A model generated the notes under the pieces. That model worked only from the letters and a program-made list of their open reading frames with translations. It ran no database searches and was not told the DNA's origin. A DNA stretch of 64,000 nucleotides from Paenibacillus whitsoniae (GTDB lineage: Bacteria > Bacillota > Bacilli > Paenibacillales > NBRC-103111), in contig NZ_RXHU01000082.1 in NCBI RefSeq assembly GCF_003955665.1, positions 92,904-156,903 of the forward strand. Direction: 5' to 3'. The translations under genes were made by a program, and so were the position numbers. Every line of letters begins with the position of its first letter. The first letter of the stretch is position 1. This document shows, piece after piece, positions 8,213 through 14,895 of the stretch.

Positions 8213-8758
8213 TTAAGCTATCGTTTCTCTTGCGGCCTCGGCAGTCGTCTTGAGATCGGCAAGCCAGGCATTGAGTGAGGACGTGAGTGCCGCGCGCATG
8301 CCATCGGGGTCAGCGGCTACTGGTGGACCATCCCAGGACTCGATGGTGTTCACGACGACTCCTTTGGAGGTAGGGGTGATGGTCCATACGTGAACACCCT
8401 CGATGCCTAGTGCTGGTCCCCCCCAGACGATGCGTCTTATAGGGTCGACCTCGCGGATGGTGGAGACGATGGGTAGCCTATGCGTCTCCCACTGGAAGGT
8501 GCTTCCTACCGCGATTGGACCGGATAACCGCGCCTGGGAGACGTTTTTCTGCCAAGTAGGCCATTGATCAATGCCTGTCTGTATCCGCCATACAGTCTCC
8601 TGTGGAGCGTCGATTTCGATAGAAAGGTCGACGATGACCTGGGCGTTTCGGTCGACATCGATGGTGTCCAACTGGGAATCACCACGTTGTTTGACAAGTG
8701 CCTCCCTAATCGCTGTTTCCGTCCCGCCCGTTGTTCCAATTACAATCTCTTTTTCCAT
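8213..8758 (-). CDS. SRPBCC-domain protein with a borrowed Rossmann N-terminus
   Basis: Residues from about 35 to 180 form an SRPBCC (polyketide cyclase/START-like) hydrophobic-pocket domain: VIVDLSIEIDAPQETVWRI begins the domain and GVHVWTITPTSKGVVVNTIESW the central strands. The first 26 residues (EIVIGTTGGTETAIREALVK) instead match the start of the neighbouring epimerase (AIVIGATGGTGAAITEELVK), at DNA level too. The gene is therefore a chimera made by duplication of an epimerase promoter and 5' end. The start at 8758 follows ATGAGG. The Rossmann piece is too short to bind NAD and probably just supplies expression signals. The ligand is unknown. Confidence 0.82.
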   Translation of the reverse strand: MEKEIVIGTTGGTETAIREALVKQRGDSQLDTIDVDRNAQVIVDLSIEIDAPQETVWRIQTGIDQWPTWQKNVSQARLSGPIAVGSTFQWETHRLPIVSTIREVDPIRRIVWGGPALGIEGVHVWTITPTSKGVVVNTIESWDGPPVAADPDGMRAALTSSLNAWLADLKTTAEAARETIA

Positions 8759-8783
8759 TCTCATCAGCCTCATTTCGTTTTTA

Positions 8784-8831
8784 GATTGTTATCAATCACT
8801 AACTCATTCTTAATAATTGATTAATCACTTA
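8784..8831. promoter_or_regulatory. TetR-type operators O7 and O8
   Basis: GATTGTTATCAATCACTAAC (8784-8803, one good half-site) and AATAATTGATTAATCACTTA (8812-8831). They sit upstream of the SRPBCC gene; O8 overlaps the stop codon of the epimerase gene, the same arrangement as O1 at the end of the efflux gene. Confidence 0.6.
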
Positions 8832-9803
8832 CATTTGTGCAAATGATGATTTACTCTCCTGCAATGCCAACACAGTCGCGGTAATACCCTCTTGAAAAGG
8901 CGTCGCGGTGATCGGGCCGATGAACCGTTTATATTTTTCACCACTTAGTGTAAGCGGCTCTTCAGTTAAATAAAGCATCTCGACAACTTCTTTCATCACG
9001 GGCACGCTCATACCTATCAACGATAAACCTAATTTTTTTAGAGGTATGACCGGTTTAACTTTGCCGATTGCCTTCTGTGCAATTCGTACAATCTCTCGCC
9101 CCGAGATAAGCCCAGCACCCGGTATATTCCAGTTCTGTCCATAAGCGAACTCTTTACCGGCTAGCTCAGTTACCATCGAAGCCGCATCAGGTAAATAGAC
9201 GAATTCGCGGGGAACATGCATGTTGCCTACAAAAAAAGCCATTTTGCCAGCAGCTATCGCTTCCAGGGTTGAACCTAAATACGAGGCTTCATTAGCCGTA
9301 GGTCCATAATAATCGGGTAAGCGAACAATCATAACTTTTGCATTAGTCCACCGCTTGCTGAACAACATCCGTTCATAGTCCAGCCGTACTTTTCCTTTTA
9401 TCGTATGAGGCTTTTTGGGATGTTCTTCCGTGACAAGATCCATCTGCTTTCTTCCATAAGGATAAATTCCGTCAATCGCGACAACTTTAATCGCAAGCCG
9501 TTCTGCCGCCTCCATCACCGATTCGCCTAGAGGAATTAGTTTGTTCACCATCTCGTGATAGGGTACATTCGCACAGTGGAACAATACGTCAGCGTCGCCT
9601 GCCTGAGTTACAATATCGTCCGGGCGCATTGCGTCCCCTACAGCAAGAATCAATTTCTTAGGGTTACCAAGCTTTCCAGCAAACTGCTCCAATTTCTGAC
9701 GCGAACGTCCAAAAGCAATGGTATGTATCCCTCGTTTGACCAATTCTTCCGTGATCGCTGCTCCCGTCCCGCCCGTTGCTCCAATAACAATCGCTTTTTT
9801 CAT
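8829..9803 (-). CDS. NAD(P)-dependent epimerase/dehydratase-family protein
   Basis: An extended SDR/NmrA-like protein of about 324 residues. The N-terminal motif VIGATGGTGAA (about residues 7-17) is an intact dinucleotide-binding glycine loop, followed by FGRSRQKLEQF, which suggests NADP preference through the arginines. A KR-type pair and the strand VVAIDGIYPYG belong to the substrate side. The start ATG at 9803 lies 9 nt behind GAGG; two upstream in-frame codons are less well placed. Operators O9 and O10 lie immediately upstream, so it belongs to the TetR regulon. The substrate is unknown. Confidence 0.85.
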   Translation of the reverse strand: MKKAIVIGATGGTGAAITEELVKRGIHTIAFGRSRQKLEQFAGKLGNPKKLILAVGDAMRPDDIVTQAGDADVLFHCANVPYHEMVNKLIPLGESVMEAAERLAIKVVAIDGIYPYGRKQMDLVTEEHPKKPHTIKGKVRLDYERMLFSKRWTNAKVMIVRLPDYYGPTANEASYLGSTLEAIAAGKMAFFVGNMHVPREFVYLPDAASMVTELAGKEFAYGQNWNIPGAGLISGREIVRIAQKAIGKVKPVIPLKKLGLSLIGMSVPVMKEVVEMLYLTEEPLTLSGEKYKRFIGPITATPFQEGITATVLALQESKSSFAQM

Positions 9804-9825
9804 TTTCATCAACCTCACTTATCTT

Positions 9826-9886
9826 GTAATTGATCAATCACTAACTTGAATTCATCATACCATCCAGTTATTGATTAGTCAATCAC
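9826..9886. promoter_or_regulatory. TetR-type operators O9 and O10
   Basis: GTAATTGATCAATCACTAAC (9826-9845) and GTTATTGATTAGTCAATCAC (9867-9886), 41 bp apart, upstream of the epimerase gene at 8829-9803. Confidence 0.72.
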
Positions 9887-9927
9887 AAAATTGAATTTTT
9901 CTTTTTGTTTGAAGGGGGTCTTTCTTT

Positions 9928-10038
9928 TCACCTTCCACACGTTTCTTTTAACTCGAGCATACCAATGGCCTCTGCTATGTTGCATAACATTCCTCTAGCC
10001 AGAAATAACATCGTTGCATCTAAAGAAGTACCTCATTA
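9928..10038 (-). pseudogene. 3' remnant of a third tetR gene
   Basis: The minus strand encodes MLFLARGMLCNIAEAIGMLE and then LKET-CGR-stop, matching the C-terminal end of the TetR at 7601-8122 (MLFLARGVLCNVALVLNMPE). An in-frame TGA about 12 codons upstream of the match and the lack of any HTH show that only the last 30 or so codons remain. It lies upstream of the epimerase operators, so a complete tetR once stood here, making three tetR units in 7 kb. Confidence 0.75.
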
Positions 10039-10120
10039 CGGTAACCTTCAAAACATTATTAAGCTTTCAACTCCTTAAAAATAATGTGCATGGGTTTTAT
10101 GCGATTAAAGTAAGGTAAAC

Positions 10121-10144
10121 AAAAAAGATTGCCGCGGGGCAACC
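10121..10144 (-). terminator. Rho-independent terminator left of attL (probably the original ssrA terminator)
   Basis: On the minus strand GGTTGCC pairs with GGCAATC (loop CCGC), followed by six T. It is host DNA just outside attL and faces the same way as ssrA, so before integration it would have stood about 95 bp behind the tmRNA 3' end. A weaker AT-rich hairpin with a T-run lies at 10213-10232. Confidence 0.65.
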
Positions 10145-10238
10145 TCTTTTGATAAAATCATTCAAATTTTCGATTGATGCAACATGTTGCAAAGTAGGAA
10201 GCATCATCTTGCAAAAAAAGATTTTGAATCTTCTGTGT

Positions 10239-10252
10239 ATGGAGGTGAGGGG
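10239..10252. repeat. attL, prophage left attachment site
   Basis: ATGGAGGTGAGGGG is identical to 44127-44140, where it is the 3' end of ssrA (acceptor stem and part of the T arm). Flanking bases differ on both sides, as expected of attachment sites. Confidence 0.85.
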
Positions 10253-10285
10253 CCTCGCCACCCACAAAGTACGGAATATTTCCAG

Positions 10286-10321
10286 AGCCGCATAATACAG
10301 TCGTGCGGCTTTTCTTTTTTT
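10286..10321 (+). terminator. Rho-independent terminator at the prophage left end
   Basis: AGCCGCA (10286-10292) pairs with TGCGGCT (10304-10310), followed by TTTTCTTTTTTT on the plus strand. It would stop transcription leaving the host and entering the prophage. Confidence 0.65.
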
Positions 10322-10373
10322 AGTCTAACCATGTATGACCACGTTTATTCTAGGAAAGAATTATACTATTAGT

Positions 10374-10652
10374 CTAGTGATAAGCATCCACATAGTCAAG
10401 CATCGGCAGATAGTCCTCGCCGCCGCGGATCATGTATTTCCGAAGGTTCGCAACAAAACGTTCATCGGTCAATGCCAGCTCTACGATAAACGCCTGGGCC
10501 GATCCAAGCGAACGGTTTCGTTTGGACTTGGTCATAAATCGCGGATGACGGAAATCCATATTGTCAGCTACTTTTTCAAGCTCAGCAAAAATTCTTCGTG
10601 AGTACATCGACGTTGCCCGCAAATTTCTATCGTAACTCTCCCCAACTGGCAT
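10374..10652 (-). CDS. Hypothetical protein, prophage left-end accessory gene
   Basis: A 92-residue basic, soluble protein that I do not recognise. The start follows GGGGGTAGG. There is no signal peptide or membrane segment; the sequence is rich in Arg and aromatic residues (RNLRATSMYSRRIFAELEKV). It lies between attL and the lysis genes, where phages keep genes expressed in the lysogen. It has the plus-strand accessory genes as divergent neighbours. Confidence 0.55.
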   Translation of the reverse strand: MPVGESYDRNLRATSMYSRRIFAELEKVADNMDFRHPRFMTKSKRNRSLGSAQAFIVELALTDERFVANLRKYMIRGGEDYLPMLDYVDAYH

Positions 10653-10716
10653 ATTGCCTACCCCCTACATAAAAGTTTGTCCTTGGAATTATCTTATGGA
10701 AAAACCCTGATATGTA

Positions 10717-10761
10717 GACCGCCCCAGTGTGTACTACACACTTTTTTTGCGTTGGGCGGTC
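10717..10761. repeat. Nested double hairpin between divergent genes
   Basis: An outer stem GACCGCCC/GGGCGGTC (10717-10724 with 10754-10761) encloses an inner stem AGTGTGT/ACACACT (10726-10732 with 10736-10742) followed by seven T on the plus strand. The inner part resembles a terminator; the whole could be an operator, a small RNA end or a transposon end. Confidence 0.6.
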
Positions 10762-10872
10762 GAGTAGGGGAGCAGAATATTGCCAAACGTTTGAGAATTT
10801 GAAAGTTGCAAACAGCGGCATATCCGAATAAAATAAGAACATACATTCCCATTTAAATTGGAGGTATGGTAC

Positions 10873-11262
10873 ATGAATTTTAAGCCGGAAGAGCTAACGC
10901 TGATAAAGGAATCTGTTCTATTGCCTTTTTTGCTTCCCATTGTGGACCGCAACTTACGTGAAATGGAAGAGGATAAAAACGGTGGTGCGTTTATGCGCCA
11001 GCTCTATATCTCAAGTGGAAATCTTTTGTATAGAGAAATCGAATCGGATATTCGGAAAATCAAACAGACGTTGCGCAGCACTGGGATCAGGGTATGGGAA
11101 AACGAATCCAAGCGTGACAACCAAACACGCTATTATTCCTATTCGCGAGGAGGATATGAAGGCGAATTGACCATTCTTCGCAATCTGGTCCGGGGCGAAA
11201 TCGCAGCCAGGCTAAAAGGATATATGAATCGGCTTGAACAATCTCTGCGTGCGGTAAAATAA
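10873..11262 (+). CDS. Hypothetical protein, prophage accessory gene
   Basis: About 129 residues, soluble, charged and helical (EELTLIKESVLLPFLLPIVD, then EIESDIRKIKQTL). The ATG at 10873 has GGAGGT 8 nt upstream; the reading from 10858 would start inside that ribosome binding site. I do not recognise the family. It is transcribed against the phage late genes, which together with its place beside attL suggests expression in the lysogen. Confidence 0.65.
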   Translation: MNFKPEELTLIKESVLLPFLLPIVDRNLREMEEDKNGGAFMRQLYISSGNLLYREIESDIRKIKQTLRSTGIRVWENESKRDNQTRYYSYSRGGYEGELTILRNLVRGEIAARLKGYMNRLEQSLRAVK

Positions 11263-11387
11263 AAAGAACCTCGGACGTTTTGGAATTTGAGATTTGCTAA
11301 AATGTATTTACGACTCTTTATATACTGTTGTATTGTATATTTATATAAAATGGGACTTTCTGGAGGGGAAACGAGGGGGATTCGTCG

Positions 11388-11969
11388 ATGAAAGACGCAC
11401 AAATTAAAGAATCAAATGAAAATAATACTAAACGAAAAAACGAAGCAAACACATTCGTTGGGGTAATAGCCGTTATTATTTTAATCACAGGTATTTGGTC
11501 CTGTTCTGGGAATAAGGATTCTACAACTGTAGATAACGTTACTTCTATTACAAAATCAACCGAAACAAGTCCGTCGTCGATACCGGAGTTCAAGATGAAT
11601 GAAGCAGCTAGAGTTGGGGCATTCGAGTTCGCGGCTATTAGTTATAATATTTCATCTGAATTTTCAGGCACTAAAACTGAAAATCAATTTGTTGTTGTAA
11701 AAGTAAAAATGACCAACAATGACAGTAAGCCCCGCGATTTTAGTAAATCTCTTTTCCAATTAAAAGATGGAACCGGGAAAACATATGCGCCATTTGATGG
11801 GGCCGTAAGTGACAATAGTTTGTTGGTTTATGAAACTGTGAATCCAGGATTAAGCAAAACACGAACAATAATCTTTGAAACTCCTAAAGAAATGAAAGGG
11901 TTCCAATTAGATTGCAATAGCGGAGTATTGCTTGCAGGGGGAGAACATATTTTAATTAATTTGCAATAA
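11388..11969 (+). CDS. Exported DUF4352-like (telokin-like) protein
   Basis: 193 residues: a short charged N-terminus, one hydrophobic segment (about residues 23-38, FVGVIAVIILITGIWSC), a Ser/Thr-rich linker, and a C-terminal immunoglobulin-like domain with the pattern ENQFVVVKVKMTNNDSKPRDF typical of DUF4352. The Cys right after the hydrophobic stretch could be a lipobox cysteine, but the preceding residues (GIWSC) fit poorly, so a signal anchor is as likely. The ribosome binding site is GAGGGGG. An extracytoplasmic protein at a prophage end suggests lysogenic conversion or superinfection exclusion (inference). Confidence 0.78.
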   Translation: MKDAQIKESNENNTKRKNEANTFVGVIAVIILITGIWSCSGNKDSTTVDNVTSITKSTETSPSSIPEFKMNEAARVGAFEFAAISYNISSEFSGTKTENQFVVVKVKMTNNDSKPRDFSKSLFQLKDGTGKTYAPFDGAVSDNSLLVYETVNPGLSKTRTIIFETPKEMKGFQLDCNSGVLLAGGEHILINLQ

Positions 11970-11981
11970 ACCTCCCCCCTC

Positions 11982-12032
11982 AAAAAGAGCAGCTTAAAGG
12001 GACTTTTCATTCCTCTTCAAGCTGCTCTTTTT
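11982..12032. terminator. Bidirectional terminator between convergent genes
   Basis: AAAAAGAGCAGCTT (11982-11995) and AAGCTGCTCTTTTT (12019-12032) form a perfect 14-bp stem with T-runs on both strands. It separates the plus-strand accessory gene from the end of the lysis operon. Confidence 0.85.
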
Positions 12033-12064
12033 CTGTCTTTACCGGCGCGATGGCCGCGGAAACT

Positions 12065-12706
12065 TTATTCTGCAGATAATCCCGCCGCGGCACGCAGTTG
12101 ATTTGCAAGCCAGTTGCAGTACACCTTTTGCTCCTCCAGCTTTGCTGCCGCCGCGGCGTCGCCCTGCTCCTCAACATCTCGCTGCGCCCGATCCGCCTCA
12201 TGCCACGCTGGCTTGATCCACGTATTGATAATCGTCTGCGCTACTCCTGGAGCTAACTTCAAGGTCTCGTCCTCCCATCTTTGCAGCGTGTAACCCTGCT
12301 GCCTGTTGCTCTTTAATACATTGATCAGCTTTGTGGCATACTCCGGATCTGTGGCCCAACCTGCCGCTGCTATCGCCTTGATCTGCCCCTCTTCCGTCGT
12401 CTGGAGTTTTACACCAGCATAACGCCCATTTTTTGCGATAAAATCCACATACCCGACAACCGGGTCGGCATACTTGATATAGTATCCGCCTTCGGCTGCC
12501 GGCCGCGCCGTGCCTTTGAGTTCCGTGCCCATGTACGGCTGCCAGGTCTGGCCGGCGATGTTGTTGTTGACTTGCAGGTTTGCGCTCAAAAAGTCCCCTG
12601 TCTCAAGCTGCCATTGCGCAAGAATGACGGTCGGAAGCCAGCCCGTCTCCAGGCTGGCCTCCTTTGCCTTGTTCCACCAGTAATTTTTGTCGTGTGCTGT
12701 ACTCAT
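12065..12706 (-). CDS. Phage endolysin, glucosaminidase (GH73-like)
   Basis: Cleaves the glycan strand of peptidoglycan at the end of the lytic cycle. The 213-residue protein has the GH73 pattern: ILAQWQLETGDF carries the catalytic glutamate, followed by NNNIAGQTW and a C-terminal Tyr-rich part. The start ATG at 12706 overlaps the stop codon of the upstream protease gene (ATGA), with GGGTGG upstream. The C-terminus is an Ala/Glu-rich helical tail without a recognisable cell-wall binding repeat. There is no signal peptide, so export depends on the adjacent holin. Confidence 0.85.
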   Translation of the reverse strand: MSTAHDKNYWWNKAKEASLETGWLPTVILAQWQLETGDFLSANLQVNNNIAGQTWQPYMGTELKGTARPAAEGGYYIKYADPVVGYVDFIAKNGRYAGVKLQTTEEGQIKAIAAAGWATDPEYATKLINVLKSNRQQGYTLQRWEDETLKLAPGVAQTIINTWIKPAWHEADRAQRDVEEQGDAAAAAKLEEQKVYCNWLANQLRAAAGLSAE

Positions 12707-13449
12707 GATGCCACCCACATGTCTGAGACGTACCGCCCGATAAAATCCATCGGCAAATAAAAATAACCCTTGTCTCCCCAGTCGGCCCCCCAAGAGTTGC
12801 GGCAGATGATGTATTCGATGCCCCCGATTACTTTGTAGCCCATCGCCAGCACTGCGTGCCCGCCGAGCAGTGCCTCGCGCCTCTTGTCCGGCATCGATAC
12901 AATTCCTGTACGCGCCACATCTGCGCTCTCAAAGCTGCTGTAAATCTCAATGCCCATCACAACCGGTCGGCCCTCTGAAAGCGCCTCCTTGAGTTGGGCC
13001 GCGGTCATGATGCGGTGATACTCGTTGATCTTGTGGTGAGCAGCGGTAGCATAAGCCTCTGCGGTAGGCGTGTGGGTAAAAGTCGACTCCACGTACGGAT
13101 ATGTAGACTCACCGGCGCAGCCGATCTGCTGCATGACCTTCAGGCCGTCGCGAAGGTAAGCGCCGGAGTCGTACCCAACCGTGCCCTCCAGATTGCGCTC
13201 TTGCCAGTACAGAAACAAGCGTGAGTAGTAGAAGTACAGTCCAGATGGGTACGTAAAATTTTTGTCCATATACGACATCAGAGCACAGAGCGCATTCGCT
13301 GTACAGGATCCGAGCGAGCCCTGGTCAAAGATCAGTGCCGCGTCCTTTGGCCGCAGGTCTACCGCATCGGGCAGCGATGTCGCTTTGGCTGCAAATAAAA
13401 AGTCGCGAGTGTCGGGCTTATCCGGCTTGAGTAAATATTGTCTAGTCAT
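12703..13449 (-). CDS. Papain-family (C1) cysteine protease in the lysis cassette
   Basis: 248 residues with the full papain catalytic set: FDQGSLGSCTANA (oxyanion Gln and nucleophile Cys, about residues 43-55), GGHAVLAMGY (catalytic His) and CRNSWGADWGDKGYFYLP (catalytic Asn). There is no propeptide and no signal sequence: the mature domain begins almost at residue 25. It lies between the holin-like gene and the endolysin and overlaps the endolysin start by 4 nt, so it is co-translated with lysis proteins. Known C1 proteases cut peptide bonds in proteins; action on cell-wall proteins, on peptidoglycan cross-bridges or on host targets are all possible. This place in a phage lysis block is unusual. 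Confidence 0.85.
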   Translation of the reverse strand: MTRQYLLKPDKPDTRDFLFAAKATSLPDAVDLRPKDAALIFDQGSLGSCTANALCALMSYMDKNFTYPSGLYFYYSRLFLYWQERNLEGTVGYDSGAYLRDGLKVMQQIGCAGESTYPYVESTFTHTPTAEAYATAAHHKINEYHRIMTAAQLKEALSEGRPVVMGIEIYSSFESADVARTGIVSMPDKRREALLGGHAVLAMGYKVIGGIEYIICRNSWGADWGDKGYFYLPMDFIGRYVSDMWVAS

Positions 13450-13748
13450 TGTTTTCCTCCTGGAGGATTAATCGCCTTGTTATTGATCTGCCCCGCCGCA
13501 GCAGCGACGAGAAAGGCATTTGCAAACGCAAGCGCGTAGAGCCGCCAGTCGCCCACGCCGGAGCCCGAAGCAATCTGGGCCAATGTCAGAACGGCCCATG
13601 CTACCAAGACGGCAAATACGTCCGTAGGCAGCCAAGGCACCCAGCGGTCAACGAGCGACTTGGTGTACTGCACGACAAAATAAACAAGTAGGGATGCGCC
13701 GGCCATCGTGCCGAGGGCGCCCCATGTAAAGAGTTGTCCGTCTTGCAT
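13446..13748 (-). CDS. Holin-like membrane protein
   Basis: 100 residues with three hydrophobic segments (about 8-28, 43-60, 70-87) and a short charged C-terminus. It is placed directly between the XhlA-like gene and the two lytic enzymes, as phage holins are. Holins assemble in the membrane and release endolysin at a set time. It overlaps the protease start by 4 nt. Sequence identity to a named holin family cannot be judged here. Confidence 0.75.
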   Translation of the reverse strand: MQDGQLFTWGALGTMAGASLLVYFVVQYTKSLVDRWVPWLPTDVFAVLVAWAVLTLAQIASGSGVGDWRLYALAFANAFLVAAAAGQINNKAINPPGGKQ

Positions 13749-13751
13749 TGA

Positions 13752-14048
13752 TTAATCCTCCTTATCTTCCAGTCGACTTATACGGTGATGTGCCTGCTTG
13801 GCTGACTCCTCAATCCGCGTTACACGCTCCGAGAGCGCATCAATACGATTTGCCTGCGCTCGCTGCTCAAGACGAATATCGTCGACACCGCGCTTGATAT
13901 ACTCGGTATCAGAGCGGAGCACAGCCGCTGATTGGGCCTCCTGTTTATCGTCGTTCCGGATTTGGCGAGTGCGGCCTGACCAGCCTATGAAAATGCCGCT
14001 CAGCGCAGCGCTTGCAGCAATGATTGATGTCGCAATTGAAATTTCCAC
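13752..14048 (-). CDS. XhlA/hemolysin-like membrane-anchored coiled coil
   Basis: 98 residues with one N-terminal membrane segment (IATSIIAASAALSGIFIGW) and a long coiled coil (EYIKRGVDDIRLEQRAQANRI and onwards, ending RISRLEDKED). XhlA-type proteins of PBSX-like phages work with the holin to cause lysis, but usually carry the membrane segment at the C-terminus, so this one is reversed. First gene of the lysis block after the terminator at 14081. Confidence 0.7.
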   Translation of the reverse strand: MEISIATSIIAASAALSGIFIGWSGRTRQIRNDDKQEAQSAAVLRSDTEYIKRGVDDIRLEQRAQANRIDALSERVTRIEESAKQAHHRISRLEDKED

Positions 14049-14075
14049 CCGGTGTCTCCTTGAATCGGATAAATT

Positions 14076-14099
14076 AAAAAGCCCCGCAATGTGCGAGGC
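14076..14099 (-). terminator. Terminator between tail and lysis modules
   Basis: On the minus strand GCCTCGCA pairs with TGCGGGGC (one wobble or mismatch), followed by TTTTTAA. It separates the tail-fibre group from the lysis genes, which therefore need read-through or their own promoter. Confidence 0.7.
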
Positions 14100-14115
14100 T
14101 TCTTCCCGAAATATT

Positions 14116-14259
14116 TTAGGCTACAGGAGCTAACGGTTTTCCGTCAGTACCTAAGTCCAGCGCTGCCAGTTCAGTTTTTACATCAGGCTGTAGATTCACA
14201 GGAACTTGCGCAAAGGTTTTGTATCCCTTTACGATCAGAGTAACGTATACAGTGACCAT
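14116..14259 (-). CDS. Small XkdX/CD1375-like phage protein (copy 2)
   Basis: 47 residues beginning MVTVYVTLIVKGYKTFAQVP. The ATG at 14259 follows GAGGAGGTGAT. It is a clear paralogue of the 36-residue protein directly upstream (14306-14416). Short proteins of this type, with a TLIxKGxKTxxxVP core, lie behind tail-fibre genes in many Firmicutes phages and PBSX relatives (XkdX place); their function is unknown. Confidence 0.75.
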   Translation of the reverse strand: MVTVYVTLIVKGYKTFAQVPVNLQPDVKTELAALDLGTDGKPLAPVA

Positions 14260-14305
14260 GTAATCACCTCCTCTCAGTACAGCGATGAGCACGTCCCACA
14301 ACCGC

Positions 14306-14416
14306 CTAAGCATTAGCGGCGGAAAGCGCGGATTCGGCATCGTAGCGGATCGACACCGGAACATCTTGCAGGGTCTTCAGACCTTTTTGCAAAAGCGTAA
14401 CGTATACAGTGACCAT
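14306..14416 (-). CDS. Small XkdX/CD1375-like phage protein (copy 1)
   Basis: 36 residues, MVTVYVTLLQKGLKTLQDVP followed by VSIRYDAESALSAANA. The start lies 1 nt behind the stop of the gene at 14418 and uses GAGGGGGG inside that gene. Its first 20 residues match the downstream copy closely, and the DNA of the first 12 codons is nearly identical, so the pair arose by tandem duplication. Confidence 0.75.
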   Translation of the reverse strand: MVTVYVTLLQKGLKTLQDVPVSIRYDAESALSAANA

Positions 14417-14417
14417 G

Positions 14418-14879
14418 TTATGCAGTTCCCCCCTCAAGCTGAGCGATTCTCGCCTGCAGCTGCGTAATTAAGTCCTGCTGGCTCAGCACCAACTCATACA
14501 CTTCGGCAATACCCAGGAGTGCGTCAACTCCCTCTTGTTCGCGCTGCGAGTTAGCGGCCATTTGCTGCTCATAAGCGTCTGCTACACCCAGTAACGCGGC
14601 ATCGCTTGCGGCTTCAATGTCAGATATTTTAGCCTTTATTTCTTCGTTTTCTTCTCTAAGCAATTCATTTTCCGACTTCGGTGCCGGAGGCACTGCTTCA
14701 AGGGCATAATCGTTGTAGCCCAATCGTTTAACGATGTATCCCTGCGGAGGTGGAGTGATGACGATTTCTGGTAATTCTTCCATGAGGTCATACTCCGTTC
14801 CGAGAGCGTCAAACTCTTCGGTATCAGGTGACTCATGGAATCCAACGACATAACTCCCGCTGTATATAACGGCTTTCAT
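14418..14879 (-). CDS. Tail-fibre accessory protein (XkdW position)
   Basis: 153 residues. The N-terminal half is a small beta-rich domain (VIYSGSYVVGFHESPDTEEF), then a Pro-rich joint (VITPPPQGY, VPPAPK), then a coiled coil to the end (SENELLREENEEIKAKISDI and QDLITQLQARIAQLEGG). It lies directly behind the tail fibre. Its place and build suggest a fibre assembly or attachment role; I do not recognise a named family with certainty. Confidence 0.65.
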   Translation of the reverse strand: MKAVIYSGSYVVGFHESPDTEEFDALGTEYDLMEELPEIVITPPPQGYIVKRLGYNDYALEAVPPAPKSENELLREENEEIKAKISDIEAASDAALLGVADAYEQQMAANSQREQEGVDALLGIAEVYELVLSQQDLITQLQARIAQLEGGTA

Positions 14880-14895
14880 GGGATATATCTCCTTT

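Noticed and set aside
10184..10372. 62-codon plus-strand frame across attL
   Set aside because: It crosses the attachment site and a terminator; not coding.
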